A DNA stretch of 64,000 nucleotides from CAIZGX01 sp044374295 (lineage in GTDB: Bacteria; Bacteroidota; Bacteroidia; Flavobacteriales_D; Sanyastnellaceae): assembly GCA_044374295.1 (NCBI GenBank), contig JBILOU010000001.1, positions 1 through 64,000 of the forward strand. The letters run 5' to 3'. The position numbers and the translations under genes were made by a program. Below are positions 50,127-58,830 of the stretch, piece by piece (the stretch's first letter is position 1; every line of letters begins with the position of its first letter). The notes beneath the pieces were generated by a model. The model did not search any database and was not told where the DNA came from. It worked only from the letters and a program-made list of their open reading frames with translations.

Positions 50127-51149
50127 TTACTTCAAACTTACTCTTCTCCCCTTCCATTTCGGAACGAAAAATAAACTACTTATAAAGATAAAAAGACTGA
50201 AAAAAGGATAAACTACTAATTGAGGAATCAGCACTAAGATCTCCTTCAATCCAATTCGGCTTGAAAAAATGAATTGGATTCCAATAAACTCGAAACAAAT
50301 TTTCGCCAGTAAAAATATCAAACTTACTTCCTGGAAGGATGCAAAGAAGCAACCCATAACAGCGAGCAAGTGAATCGCACTGAAAAGAGCAAAACTGAAA
50401 TGTAAAATACTTGATTTCGTCACGGGAATTTTAGTCGTTTTTCCCGCCCATCTCAATCGCTGGCTAACGGCATCATTCAGCGACGTAACAGGAGAAATAA
50501 CTACGTCCGCAAACCCGCTCCACAAGAGACCAATTTTTCCTTTATTTCTCATCGTTTCTGCCAATAAAAAAAGATCATCTCCGCTTGAAATCAAACGATG
50601 AGATTCAATGTTTGCCAGAAAAACCGAACGCTTAAAAATCAAATTTGCTCCGTTACACATCATAGGCATTTTCATACGCCCACTCAACCAAGTCAGGAAC
50701 TGCATATACCTCCATTCATTGCATTGAAGAATTTCCAGCAACCTTCTTCCCGGCTTCATTTCCACAGAGAGAATGACAAGAACCTCGTGCAATTCATTTT
50801 GAAATTCTTCAAAACGCTTGGTATTCAAATTCAGTATTTCAACGTCGGCATCCAACGTCCAAATGTATTCTGTTTTCGCTTCTTGAATCCCCAATTCCAA
50901 AGCAGTCTTTTTCCCAGTCTCAGCTTTATTAAGCGATAAGACTTTCCAATTAAATTCTTTGGAAGATTCGATTTGTGCCACTGAACTGTCTGCTGAATGA
51001 TCATTCACTAAAATCACTTCCTGAACCAATACTGAAACCGACTTCAAAGAACTCAAGAAAATTGCAAAACTCGAATCATCAAGTTGATCTTGCTTTGGAA
51101 TATTCCTAAATGGAACAACGATCGTTATTTTGGGAAGAGTGTCTTTCAC
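50127..51149 (-). CDS. Glycosyltransferase family 2
   Basis: A GT-A fold enzyme of 340 residues. The N-terminal catalytic domain has ITIVVPFRNIPKQ, EVILVNDHSADSS, TLDADVE (DxD equivalent) and the acceptor-side MCNGANLIFKRSVF, ending with the QRLRWAGK (Q/RxxRW) motif of processive-type GT2. Two to three C-terminal hydrophobic helices (about 235-330) anchor it in the membrane. It probably extends a surface polysaccharide or glycolipid. It is transcribed divergently from ruvC and precedes the ABC permease. Confidence 0.92.
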   Translation of the reverse strand: MKDTLPKITIVVPFRNIPKQDQLDDSSFAIFLSSLKSVSVLVQEVILVNDHSADSSVAQIESSKEFNWKVLSLNKAETGKKTALELGIQEAKTEYIWTLDADVEILNLNTKRFEEFQNELHEVLVILSVEMKPGRRLLEILQCNEWRYMQFLTWLSGRMKMPMMCNGANLIFKRSVFLANIESHRLISSGDDLFLLAETMRNKGKIGLLWSGFADVVISPVTSLNDAVSQRLRWAGKTTKIPVTKSSILHFSFALFSAIHLLAVMGCFFASFQEVSLIFLLAKICFEFIGIQFIFSSRIGLKEILVLIPQLVVYPFFSLFIFISSLFFVPKWKGRRVSLK

Positions 51150-51158
51150 GAAACAGAT

Positions 51159-51166
51159 TACCTTTG
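51159..51166 (+). promoter_or_regulatory. Promoter -7 element (TACCTTTG) for ruvC
   Basis: A perfect TAnnTTTG match 19 nt before the TTG start codon at 51186. It supports that unusual start, because the gene begins right after a promoter and no ATG is available in frame near it. Confidence 0.5.
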
Positions 51167-51185
51167 AAGCTCAAAGTAAATTCAT

Positions 51186-51749
51186 TTGAGCACAAAAGAA
51201 CGAATCATTTTAGGAATTGATCCAGGTACCAGCATTTTAGGGTATGGTGTAATTCGTGTGGAAGATAAAAAAATGTCGCTCTTGTCTATGGATGTTGTTC
51301 GTTTGGACAAGATTTCCGATCATGCGTTGAAGCTCGAAAAAATATTCACCCGTTGTGTCGAAATTATTGAAGAGTTCCATCCAGATGAGCTCGCCATTGA
51401 AGCACCGTTTTTCGGCAAGAATGTTCAGTCTATGTTGAAATTGGGAAGAGCGCAAGGCGTAGCTATTGCTGCTGCGCTCAGCCACAAACTCTCAGTTGTG
51501 GAATACGCTCCCCGAAAAATAAAACAAAGCATTACAGGAAACGGTAACGCCTCGAAAGAGCAGGTTGCAGCTATGCTTCAGCAAATCTTAAAAATCAAGC
51601 AAGCCGACATGCCGAAGAAAATGGATGCGACAGATGGAGTTGCCGCCGCTGTGTGCCATTATTTTCAGACCAGTTCACCTCCCGCAGCAAAAGGGAATTA
51701 TAAAAGCTGGGACTCCTTTCTCAAGAGCAATCCCGAACGAATTCGATAG
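51186..51749 (+). CDS. ruvC: Crossover junction endodeoxyribonuclease RuvC
   Basis: RuvC cuts Holliday junctions produced by RuvAB and RecG. The 187-residue protein has the four acidic catalytic residues in LGIDPGTSILGYGV (Asp near 11), LAIEAPFF (Glu), and the C-terminal KKMDATDGVAAAVCHY (two Asp). The start is a TTG at 51186 (STKERIILGIDPG): the family N-terminus needs these codons and no ATG is nearby. It is not linked to ruvA or ruvB here. Confidence 0.97.
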   Translation: MSTKERIILGIDPGTSILGYGVIRVEDKKMSLLSMDVVRLDKISDHALKLEKIFTRCVEIIEEFHPDELAIEAPFFGKNVQSMLKLGRAQGVAIAAALSHKLSVVEYAPRKIKQSITGNGNASKEQVAAMLQQILKIKQADMPKKMDATDGVAAAVCHYFQTSSPPAAKGNYKSWDSFLKSNPERIR

Positions 51750-51793
51750 AATTCCGCCTTATCTAATTCTATAATAATTAGAAATTATTAATC

Positions 51794-51824
51794 TTGTTTG
51801 TTTAATAGCTATACCCTATTTTTG
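51794..51824 (+). promoter_or_regulatory. Promoter of the giant surface-protein gene (TTG-N20-TATTTTTG)
   Basis: TTG at 51794-51796 and a perfect -7 element TATTTTTG at 51817-51824, 20 nt apart. It ends 5 nt before the ATG at 51830, implying almost no 5' leader. Confidence 0.6.
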
Positions 51825-51829
51825 AGCAA

Positions 51830-54800
51830 ATGCTAATCCGAGCTTTAATTACATTACTACTGCTTTGCACATTTCAAATGCAGTCCCTTTCTCAAGTGCT
51901 TGGCATTCCACTTTATTCATGGGATTTCGCTGGTGGACTCCCGGAAACATGGACCAACGGAAGTTCAACCAATATTGGGATTTGGGAATACCGGGGACCG
52001 AATACCCTTCCAAGTAACGCTATTACTTCAAGAGGTTCGTGTGCAGGAGGAAGCTCGGCATTTAATTCAGTAACCCAGAGCAACGGGTTTATGATTTTCG
52101 ATTCGAATTATTGGGATGATAATGACAATCAATGCGGTGGATTTGGAACAGGACTTGATCCGGGTCCGCATACTGCTTGGCTTATTTCGAATTCGTTTTC
52201 ATTAATTGGGGTAACCGGAGCGGTAGTAACATACCAACAACAATTCAGAAATTACAGCTCAACAATTAAAGTTCAATATTCCATTGATAACGGAACAACA
52301 TGGGCAGATATGATTACCCAGACGGATTTCCCTTCTGCAACAGCAGAATGGAAATCAGCAACTTTTCCTGTTTCTGCAATTGGACAAACAAACGTCAAAC
52401 TCCGTTTTCTTTACTCAGGAAGTTATTACCACTGGGCCATTGACGACATTACCGTTTTCAAACCGAGCATAAACAACCTTTCAATTAACAACACAAGGTA
52501 CACGACATTTGGTAATACATCTCCTGTTCCACCTAATGATTTCCACGATTTACCTTATGATCGTTATCCAAAAACGATGCTTGTACCTTTCAAATTCAAC
52601 GCGAAAGCAACAAACATCGGAAGCGCAACACAAACTGCAACCAATCTTAACGTCAAGGTCCTCAATGCAGCAAACATTGCGCTGTATAACCAAACTACAG
52701 CCAACACCAATGTTGTCGCCGGAGCGACAGGGAATTACACTTTAACAACAGGATTTACACCAAGCACCACTACAGGTTATTTCAGAATAGCTTATCAAAT
52801 AAATCAGACACAAACAGATGAAGCTCCTTCGAACAATAGAGATACGCTAGACTACTTTGTCACCGACTATCAATATGCTCGTGACGAAGGGCCAATGGAA
52901 GATGAGTTTACACCGAGCGCCCTATACGCTGGTCAAATATATCAGGTTGGAAATATTTTTCAAGGAAGATCAAATACTGTGAAGTGTAGTTCTATTGCTG
53001 TGGCTGTTGGACCTGGAACAGCTATAGGCACTACTATTCAAGCAAAAATATACAGAACAGATTTCACCAATCTGCAAGCAACATCGGTTGTTTATCCTGT
53101 AAACGCCTGGGATATAAACGCACTCGGCGAACAAAAGCTGATTACGCTTCAACTATCAACCCCTTTGCAATTGTTGGTTGATAGCATTTACATCGTAATG
53201 GTAGAAAACACCGTGGGTTCACAAGCATTTAAAGTTTGTAGAAGCGGAGCGGCAATTGACCAAACAAGCTTCGTACGCTATCCTGAAAACAACGGATTAT
53301 TCTTCATGGCTAAAATGCCTGTGGTTCGAATGAACTTGTTCACCTTGGCGCAATCTGCTGGTTGCATGAATCCTCTTGCAAACAACTACATACCTACGGC
53401 AACAATTGATGACGGATCATGCGATATTCCGGGTTGCATTTACCCCGCTTCTTCAAACTACAATCCGAATGCGACTTGGTATGATGGCTCATGCGTAGTC
53501 AATGGATGCACAATTCCAACGGCATGCAATTATTCAATGATAGCAACTGTTGATGACGGCTCGTGTATACTTCCAATAACCTATTACGCAGATTCCGATT
53601 CGGATACTTTTGGAAATTTAAATTCAACAATATCCGCGTGCTCTCAGCCTTCAGGATATGTAACCAATTCCACCGACTGCAACGACGGCAACAATTCGGT
53701 TTATCCTAATGCCTTAGAAGTTTGTAACACATTCGATGACGATTGCGATGGCCTCACAAATGAAGGAATCACATTCGTTACTTACTACGCAGACAACGAT
53801 GGTGATGGATTTGGAAATCCGAATTCTAGCTTGAGTGCATGCACACCACCAGTCGGTTATGTTACCAACAACGGTGATTGCAATGATGCGAATGTCAATA
53901 TTAAACCTGGCGCTGTAGAATTATGCAACTTAGTTGACGACAATTGCAACGGACAAATCAACGAAGGTCTTGTATTCGTGAATTACTATATCGATACCGA
54001 TCAAGATGGATTCGGTGCTGGAACGCCAACCAATTCATGTACGCCTATTTTCGGCAATTACGTAATAAACAATTTAGACTGCAACAATAACAACGCGAAC
54101 ATTCGACCCAACGCTAGTGAACTTTGTAATTCAATAGACGACAATTGTAATAATCTGATTGATGACGGACTTACGTTCGTTAATTATTACATCGACTCTG
54201 ACGGAGATGGTTTCGGGGCGGGAATTGCAACGAATGCATGTATCAGCCCAGGGGCAGGATACGCGACGAACAATACCGATTGTAACAATTTCAACGCTGA
54301 CATTCGTCCAAATGCAATTGAGTCTTGCAATGGTATAGATGACAACTGCAACTATGCCATCGATGATGGAATTCAATTTTTGAATTATTACCTCGACGTT
54401 GACCACGACGGGTATTATCTCTCAATTGTAAACGCATGTGCCTCTCCCGGAATCAATTATTCAACAAGTGGTTCCGTATTCGGAGACTGCAATGACAACA
54501 ATTTCAGCATAAATGCTGGCGCCCAGGAAATTTGCGGAAACTTCATTGATGAAAACTGCGATGGGCTTGATCCCACTTGTATTATTCTTGGGTGCACAAA
54601 TCCAATTGCAATAAATTTCAACGCCAATGCAAACCAAGATGATGGTAGTTGTCTAATCGCTGGATGTACGGACCCGAATGCAGACAACTTCAATCCGCAA
54701 GCGAACAATTTCGACAACTCATGCATCTATTACGGATGTATTGATCCTTTCGCAAATAACTTCGACCCTTCGGCAAATACTAATGATTTCAGCTGTGAAT

Positions 54801-57800
54801 ACAACACCGCAGCAATATCAGTTTCTGATGTTTCGCTCTGCCAAAACGAATCAATCACTGTTTATAATCAAACATTATTTTCCTCAAACGACTCTTGTGA
54901 AATTCACTTTGGAGACGGGACTGTGTTGAACACATGCAATTCCAATTACACACACAGTTATGTCGAGCCGGGAGAATATGTAATTGAATTTATCTATTTC
55001 CAAGGAAATACATCTTCTTTCGCCTCGTCAGATTTAATTTCGGTAAATCAATTACCTGAAAGCGCTTCAATTTCATTGAACTTCCCTGAATTGAGTTTGA
55101 ACTTCAACCAAATTGATACCTTCGAATGGATTTTCAACGGAGTAACCACCGACATAACTGATGCAACATTTAACGCATCCACAAACTATTCTTCTGATGG
55201 ATTTTTTCGCGTTAAACTAACAAACGAATTCAGTTGCGAAACCTATACAGATTCAATCTACTTTGTTCTCCCAAAATATACCTACAATCAGTCCAATCCG
55301 TGTGGACCCAACGAGGTGATTTTTGAAAACATCACAACTGCGAGCCAACAGCTAGATTGCCATTTTGAGAACTCAAATCTTCCGGGAAATACTTTCGCAT
55401 CGCCATACACCTATTTCATGGGTGCTCCCGAAACCTTCACTGTCTCTCAAGTATGTTCAGCATTCGGAAATAATTACTATTCAGTCAACGATGAACTTAT
55501 AGAATCTTATGACATCCCTGTTGCTCCGATATTGTCATATGCCTCCAATACTGTTCAGGTAACCAACACTAGCGGATATCAAATACAATGGTTTCTGAAT
55601 AACACCCCACTCGAATTAAATACTTCTGATCAGAGTGTAAACACCTTCTTCAATAACAATTTCCAAAATGGAAACTACGCTGCGGTTTACACGAACGAAT
55701 TCGGATGTACTTCCGATACCGGTTATTATTTCGTCATAGAAATAAACGCAAGCGCAACAATCGACGCAGGTTGCTACCCACTGAATACCACCATCGTAAA
55801 CAATACTTCTACGAATGCAGGCATTCAATGTGAAATTTTAATTCCTGGAATGGACTATACCCCAATTGTCGGAAGTTTCAATTACACATTTCTTGATCCA
55901 GGAGTATACGAGCCCTTAATCTATTGTTATTCTGGAACCAACTCGAACACCTACACCGTCGATCCTATTACAGTTTATAATCATCCCTTAGCTCCGCAAC
56001 TTTCTTCAGTGTACGGACAAGTTACCCTTTCAAATAATTCAGCGGGCAACTCGGTGCAATGGAATTTAGATGGAAGTATTTTAAATGAATCTGCCGATTC
56101 TATTTCAACCTATATAAATGGAATTTATAACAATGGATATTATTCAGCAACCTATACCGATTCGAATGGTTGTTCTACATCGAGCGACTCTTTGTTGGTT
56201 ATTCAACCACGTTATGAAATAATCCCTGGTGCGGGATGCAGTCCTTTAATAGCGGTTCTTTCAAATACCACAGACCCCATAGATGGATTGACATGCGTCA
56301 TTAACGACGGACTTGGTGGTCAAAACATTCCATTTAATTTGACGGTTGATTTAACATATTTCGATGCCGGCAATTTCGCTCCTGAAATGACTTGCTCTGT
56401 TGGAAGTGATTTCGGCATCTACACAGACACAATCGTTCAAGTTTATCCCGATCCTGTTTCAACGGAGCTCACCTACAGCGGTGGTTTAATCACAGCCATT
56501 GACTTACCTAGCTCGAGTTCTATTTCCTGGACTCTAAATGGCGTTGGTCTAAATATAAATTCAAACCCGTTCAACATAGGCCAAAATCAATTGAGCGGTT
56601 ATTTCTATGGGACTATCACAAATGAGTTCGGATGTACTTCGAACACCGACAGCCTACTGCAAATTTTCCCTTCTTTCGACTTAAGTCAGACGCAAGGTTG
56701 TGGGCCATTAAATATTCAAGCCAACAACACATCTCCTTCCTTTAACGGAATGACTTGTGTACTTCAATCGAATGGAGTTGATTACCCAATTGACAACTTC
56801 ACCACTTTAAACTATTCAACCGAGGGTGCATATAACACCTCATTAACTTGCTCTCTTGACGGTTCAATTTTCACAGCATCAGGTCCTTCTGTAACAGTGT
56901 TTCCGAATGCGCCTACACCTGTGCTATCTTGGGCCTACGGGGCTGTCTTATGTTCGAATTGCAGTGGCCTTTCAACCCAATATTTCCTTGAAGACATTGC
57001 ATTCGCTCAAGGCTCAACGGCTGTAAGCACGCTTCAAAATGGTGTTTATCAAAACGGCTATTATACCGCACAATCTTCTTCGGCTCAAGGTTGTTTATCT
57101 TCTGTTTCCTTACCTGTTTTAGTGATACAGCCTGTCTTGAATTTCACTCCTAGTGAAGGTTGTGCTCCCCTTCAATCGACATTTGTTAATTCAACTGATT
57201 ACGTTGAAGGACTTTCTTGCGAACTCTTCTTAGGTAACGGAAGCGGAAACATTCCGCTATCTTATTTGGAAACATACAGCTACAGTTATTCAAATCCGAA
57301 TACCTATTCGCCCTATCTTTCTTGCACCGCAGGAAACACAGTTGCCAACAGTCCTTCTGCTTCTTTGGTTGTAAATGGAGGAACAACACCAGAGCTAATT
57401 TTCGACGCCGGATTTGTCAATTGCGCCAATTGCGCTAATCAGGACAACATTACTTGGATTATCGATGGAACATTAACGATTGATTCAATTTCAAGTGTGG
57501 CAGATTCTCTCGGTTCTTTCTTCTCCTGCGACTACACAAATGAATTCGGATGCATTGCAAACTCCTTTATTGTATCAGTGATAGAAGAAGACGTTTCAAC
57601 ATTTAACCTATTCCCTAACCCTGTAAGAGCTCAACTAAATATAACTGGACTTGCTCAAACGAGCACCCTTGAGATTCGCGACGCTCAAGGCAGGTTGGTG
57701 TACCAAGATCTTGGAAGGGGAGCCTCAAGAACAATCAACACTTCCGAATTCTCCAACGGGTTCTATACAATTACAGAAACTTCGTCTAAAATATTCCGAA

Positions 57801-57826
57801 GTGGCACGCTTTTAGTAAAACATTAG
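51830..57826 (+). CDS. Giant secreted modular protein with MopE-type repeats and T9SS type A sorting domain
   Basis: This 1998-residue protein has a signal peptide (about residues 1-21) followed by a beta-sandwich module (about 25-215). Three GCxxPxAxNYxxxAxxDDGSC repeats come next (511-580), then five MopE-type YYxDxDxDGFG..DCND..CNxxDDxCxG repeats (585-917), and three more GCxxP repeats (921-990). Six tandem Ig/PKD-like modules of about 155 residues (about 994-1922) each end with NEFGC-like strands. A type A T9SS domain (about 1924-1998; STFNLFPNPVRAQLNITG) closes the chain. It is presumably a surface adhesin or Ca-binding stalk; the MopE repeats suggest metal binding but this is not proven. 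Codon use looks like its neighbours. Confidence 0.93.
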   Translation: MLIRALITLLLLCTFQMQSLSQVLGIPLYSWDFAGGLPETWTNGSSTNIGIWEYRGPNTLPSNAITSRGSCAGGSSAFNSVTQSNGFMIFDSNYWDDNDNQCGGFGTGLDPGPHTAWLISNSFSLIGVTGAVVTYQQQFRNYSSTIKVQYSIDNGTTWADMITQTDFPSATAEWKSATFPVSAIGQTNVKLRFLYSGSYYHWAIDDITVFKPSINNLSINNTRYTTFGNTSPVPPNDFHDLPYDRYPKTMLVPFKFNAKATNIGSATQTATNLNVKVLNAANIALYNQTTANTNVVAGATGNYTLTTGFTPSTTTGYFRIAYQINQTQTDEAPSNNRDTLDYFVTDYQYARDEGPMEDEFTPSALYAGQIYQVGNIFQGRSNTVKCSSIAVAVGPGTAIGTTIQAKIYRTDFTNLQATSVVYPVNAWDINALGEQKLITLQLSTPLQLLVDSIYIVMVENTVGSQAFKVCRSGAAIDQTSFVRYPENNGLFFMAKMPVVRMNLFTLAQSAGCMNPLANNYIPTATIDDGSCDIPGCIYPASSNYNPNATWYDGSCVVNGCTIPTACNYSMIATVDDGSCILPITYYADSDSDTFGNLNSTISACSQPSGYVTNSTDCNDGNNSVYPNALEVCNTFDDDCDGLTNEGITFVTYYADNDGDGFGNPNSSLSACTPPVGYVTNNGDCNDANVNIKPGAVELCNLVDDNCNGQINEGLVFVNYYIDTDQDGFGAGTPTNSCTPIFGNYVINNLDCNNNNANIRPNASELCNSIDDNCNNLIDDGLTFVNYYIDSDGDGFGAGIATNACISPGAGYATNNTDCNNFNADIRPNAIESCNGIDDNCNYAIDDGIQFLNYYLDVDHDGYYLSIVNACASPGINYSTSGSVFGDCNDNNFSINAGAQEICGNFIDENCDGLDPTCIILGCTNPIAINFNANANQDDGSCLIAGCTDPNADNFNPQANNFDNSCIYYGCIDPFANNFDPSANTNDFSCEYNTAAISVSDVSLCQNESITVYNQTLFSSNDSCEIHFGDGTVLNTCNSNYTHSYVEPGEYVIEFIYFQGNTSSFASSDLISVNQLPESASISLNFPELSLNFNQIDTFEWIFNGVTTDITDATFNASTNYSSDGFFRVKLTNEFSCETYTDSIYFVLPKYTYNQSNPCGPNEVIFENITTASQQLDCHFENSNLPGNTFASPYTYFMGAPETFTVSQVCSAFGNNYYSVNDELIESYDIPVAPILSYASNTVQVTNTSGYQIQWFLNNTPLELNTSDQSVNTFFNNNFQNGNYAAVYTNEFGCTSDTGYYFVIEINASATIDAGCYPLNTTIVNNTSTNAGIQCEILIPGMDYTPIVGSFNYTFLDPGVYEPLIYCYSGTNSNTYTVDPITVYNHPLAPQLSSVYGQVTLSNNSAGNSVQWNLDGSILNESADSISTYINGIYNNGYYSATYTDSNGCSTSSDSLLVIQPRYEIIPGAGCSPLIAVLSNTTDPIDGLTCVINDGLGGQNIPFNLTVDLTYFDAGNFAPEMTCSVGSDFGIYTDTIVQVYPDPVSTELTYSGGLITAIDLPSSSSISWTLNGVGLNINSNPFNIGQNQLSGYFYGTITNEFGCTSNTDSLLQIFPSFDLSQTQGCGPLNIQANNTSPSFNGMTCVLQSNGVDYPIDNFTTLNYSTEGAYNTSLTCSLDGSIFTASGPSVTVFPNAPTPVLSWAYGAVLCSNCSGLSTQYFLEDIAFAQGSTAVSTLQNGVYQNGYYTAQSSSAQGCLSSVSLPVLVIQPVLNFTPSEGCAPLQSTFVNSTDYVEGLSCELFLGNGSGNIPLSYLETYSYSYSNPNTYSPYLSCTAGNTVANSPSASLVVNGGTTPELIFDAGFVNCANCANQDNITWIIDGTLTIDSISSVADSLGSFFSCDYTNEFGCIANSFIVSVIEEDVSTFNLFPNPVRAQLNITGLAQTSTLEIRDAQGRLVYQDLGRGASRTINTSEFSNGFYTITETSSKIFRSGTLLVKH
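53360..53568 (+). repeat. Three tandem GCxxPxAxNYxxxAxxDDGSC repeats, first block
   Basis: Coding repeat of about 23 residues each, starting at GCMNPLANNY, GCIYPASSNY and GCTIPTACNY and each ending at a DGSC. They precede the MopE block within the giant protein and have a mirrored second block after it. Confidence 0.75.
53582..54580 (+). repeat. Five MopE-type metal-binding-like repeats
   Basis: Five units of about 66 residues in the giant protein, each starting YYxDxDxDG and containing DCND, CN and DDxCxG. They begin at about 53582, 53783, 53981, 54185 and 54386. The DxDxDG parts look like EF-hand-like Ca loops, and homologous motifs are annotated as putative metal-binding. Confidence 0.75.
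54590..54796 (+). repeat. Three tandem GCxxPxAxNFxxxAxxxDxSC repeats, second block
   Basis: Starts at GCTNPIAINF, GCTDPNADNF and GCIDPFANNF; same type as 53360-53568, so the MopE block is enclosed by 3+3 copies. Confidence 0.75.
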
Positions 57827-57873
57827 CGACTTTTAAAAATCTTACCGATATTTGAAAACTAACAATCAACAAT

Positions 57874-58284
57874 ATGAAAATCAATTTTACCCTTTTTGCT
57901 GCAGTGGCCTTCTTCTTAGGTCTTGCTGGATGTGCTGAAGCGCAGCCTGGAAAAATCACAACTTTCGGAGCTCCAATGTTGACTCCAAATGAAACGGAAC
58001 ACAATTACGGTCAAGTAAAAAAAGGTTCTGATGGAAATTGCACTTTTGAATTGTCAAATACAGGTGATCAAAATCTAATCATTAGTTCTTGCCAAGGTTC
58101 TTGCGGATGTACAACTCCGAAGTGTGACCCAAACACCACCATTGAACCAGGAAAAAGTGTTTCAATTACAGTTCATTACGACACAAACAGAATGGGGCCA
58201 TTCACCAAAACAGTTATGGTTAATTGGAATAACCCAGAAGCAAAACCAACCGTGTTAACGATCAAAGGTGAAGTCATCGAATAA
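57874..58284 (+). CDS. DUF1573 family lipoprotein-like protein with C-x3-C-x-C-x4-C motif
   Basis: A 136-residue secreted protein. The N-terminal hydrophobic segment ends LAGCAEAQ, so it may be a lipoprotein (Cys20) or be cut after AEA. The rest is one immunoglobulin-like DUF1573 domain (about 40-136), starting EHNYGQVKKGSDGNCTFELSNTGDQNL and ending VLTIKGEVIE. The cysteines of the motif SCQGSCGCTTPKC (about residues 73-84) follow C-x3-C-x-C-x4-C, richer than the usual SCGCT. The function of DUF1573 is unknown. It lies 47 nt after the giant gene, and the second copy follows 18 nt later. Confidence 0.85.
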   Translation: MKINFTLFAAVAFFLGLAGCAEAQPGKITTFGAPMLTPNETEHNYGQVKKGSDGNCTFELSNTGDQNLIISSCQGSCGCTTPKCDPNTTIEPGKSVSITVHYDTNRMGPFTKTVMVNWNNPEAKPTVLTIKGEVIE

Positions 58285-58302
58285 TTTTAATTAATACTCA
58301 AA

Positions 58303-58764
58303 ATGAAAAAAGTAATTTTCTCTTTAGCTATTGCAATCGGATTTGGAATCGCTGCAAATGCACAGACACAACTAGTAACTGGTCCAGCTATAACAGTTGA
58401 CAAAGAAGTTCACGACTACGGCACAGTTGCTTTCGGTGGAAACGGTGCTTGTGAATTTAAAGTAACCAACTCAGGAACTGAACCATTGACTTTAAGTAAG
58501 TGCAAAGGATCTTGCGGATGTACAGTTCCAACTTGTGATACTACTCCAATCTTACCAGGTGGTTCTTCTATCATTCAAGTGAAATACGATACAAAACGTC
58601 CTGGCCCTATCAACAAATCAGTAACCATCAACTCTAACGCGGTTAATGAGCCTGTTAAAGTTGTACGTATCAAAGGAAACGTTGAGCCAGATCCAAACGC
58701 TCCTGCTCCAGGAACACCAGGTGGTGCGCCAGTGAAGGAACAAGGCGGTGCTCCAAACAACTAA
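58303..58764 (+). CDS. DUF1573 family secreted protein with C-x3-C-x-C-x4-C motif
   Basis: A 153-residue paralogue of the preceding gene. It has a standard signal peptide (MKKVIFSLAIAIGFGIAANAQ), then the DUF1573 domain (about 28-128; EVHDYGTVAFGGNGACEFKVTNSGTEPLTL) with the same four-Cys motif CKGSCGCTVPTC, and an added Pro/Gly/Ala-rich tail (about 130-153). It is separated from the first copy by 18 nt and ended by a perfect terminator at 58781-58814. Tandem duplication with divergence is the likely history. Confidence 0.9.
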   Translation: MKKVIFSLAIAIGFGIAANAQTQLVTGPAITVDKEVHDYGTVAFGGNGACEFKVTNSGTEPLTLSKCKGSCGCTVPTCDTTPILPGGSSIIQVKYDTKRPGPINKSVTINSNAVNEPVKVVRIKGNVEPDPNAPAPGTPGGAPVKEQGGAPNN

Positions 58765-58780
58765 GAAAAAGTCTTATCAT

Positions 58781-58814
58781 AAAAAAAGGTCTGAACATGT
58801 TCAGACCTTTTTTT
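58781..58814. terminator. Bidirectional intrinsic terminator
   Basis: A perfect 34-bp palindrome: seven A, GGTCTGAACA, then TGTTCAGACC and seven T. It lies between the convergent DUF1573 gene (plus) and psd (minus) and can terminate both. Confidence 0.9.
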
Positions 58815-58830
58815 ATTCCTAGAATCTCGA

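Noticed and set aside
51750..51829. A riboswitch or attenuator before the giant protein gene
   Set aside because: The gap is only 80 bp and is accounted for by the ruvC 3' end and a promoter that leaves no leader; no stable long fold is seen.
53582..54580. CRISPR-like periodicity
   Set aside because: The repetition is in protein sequence, in frame, with codon-level drift; there are no short identical DNA repeats or spacers.
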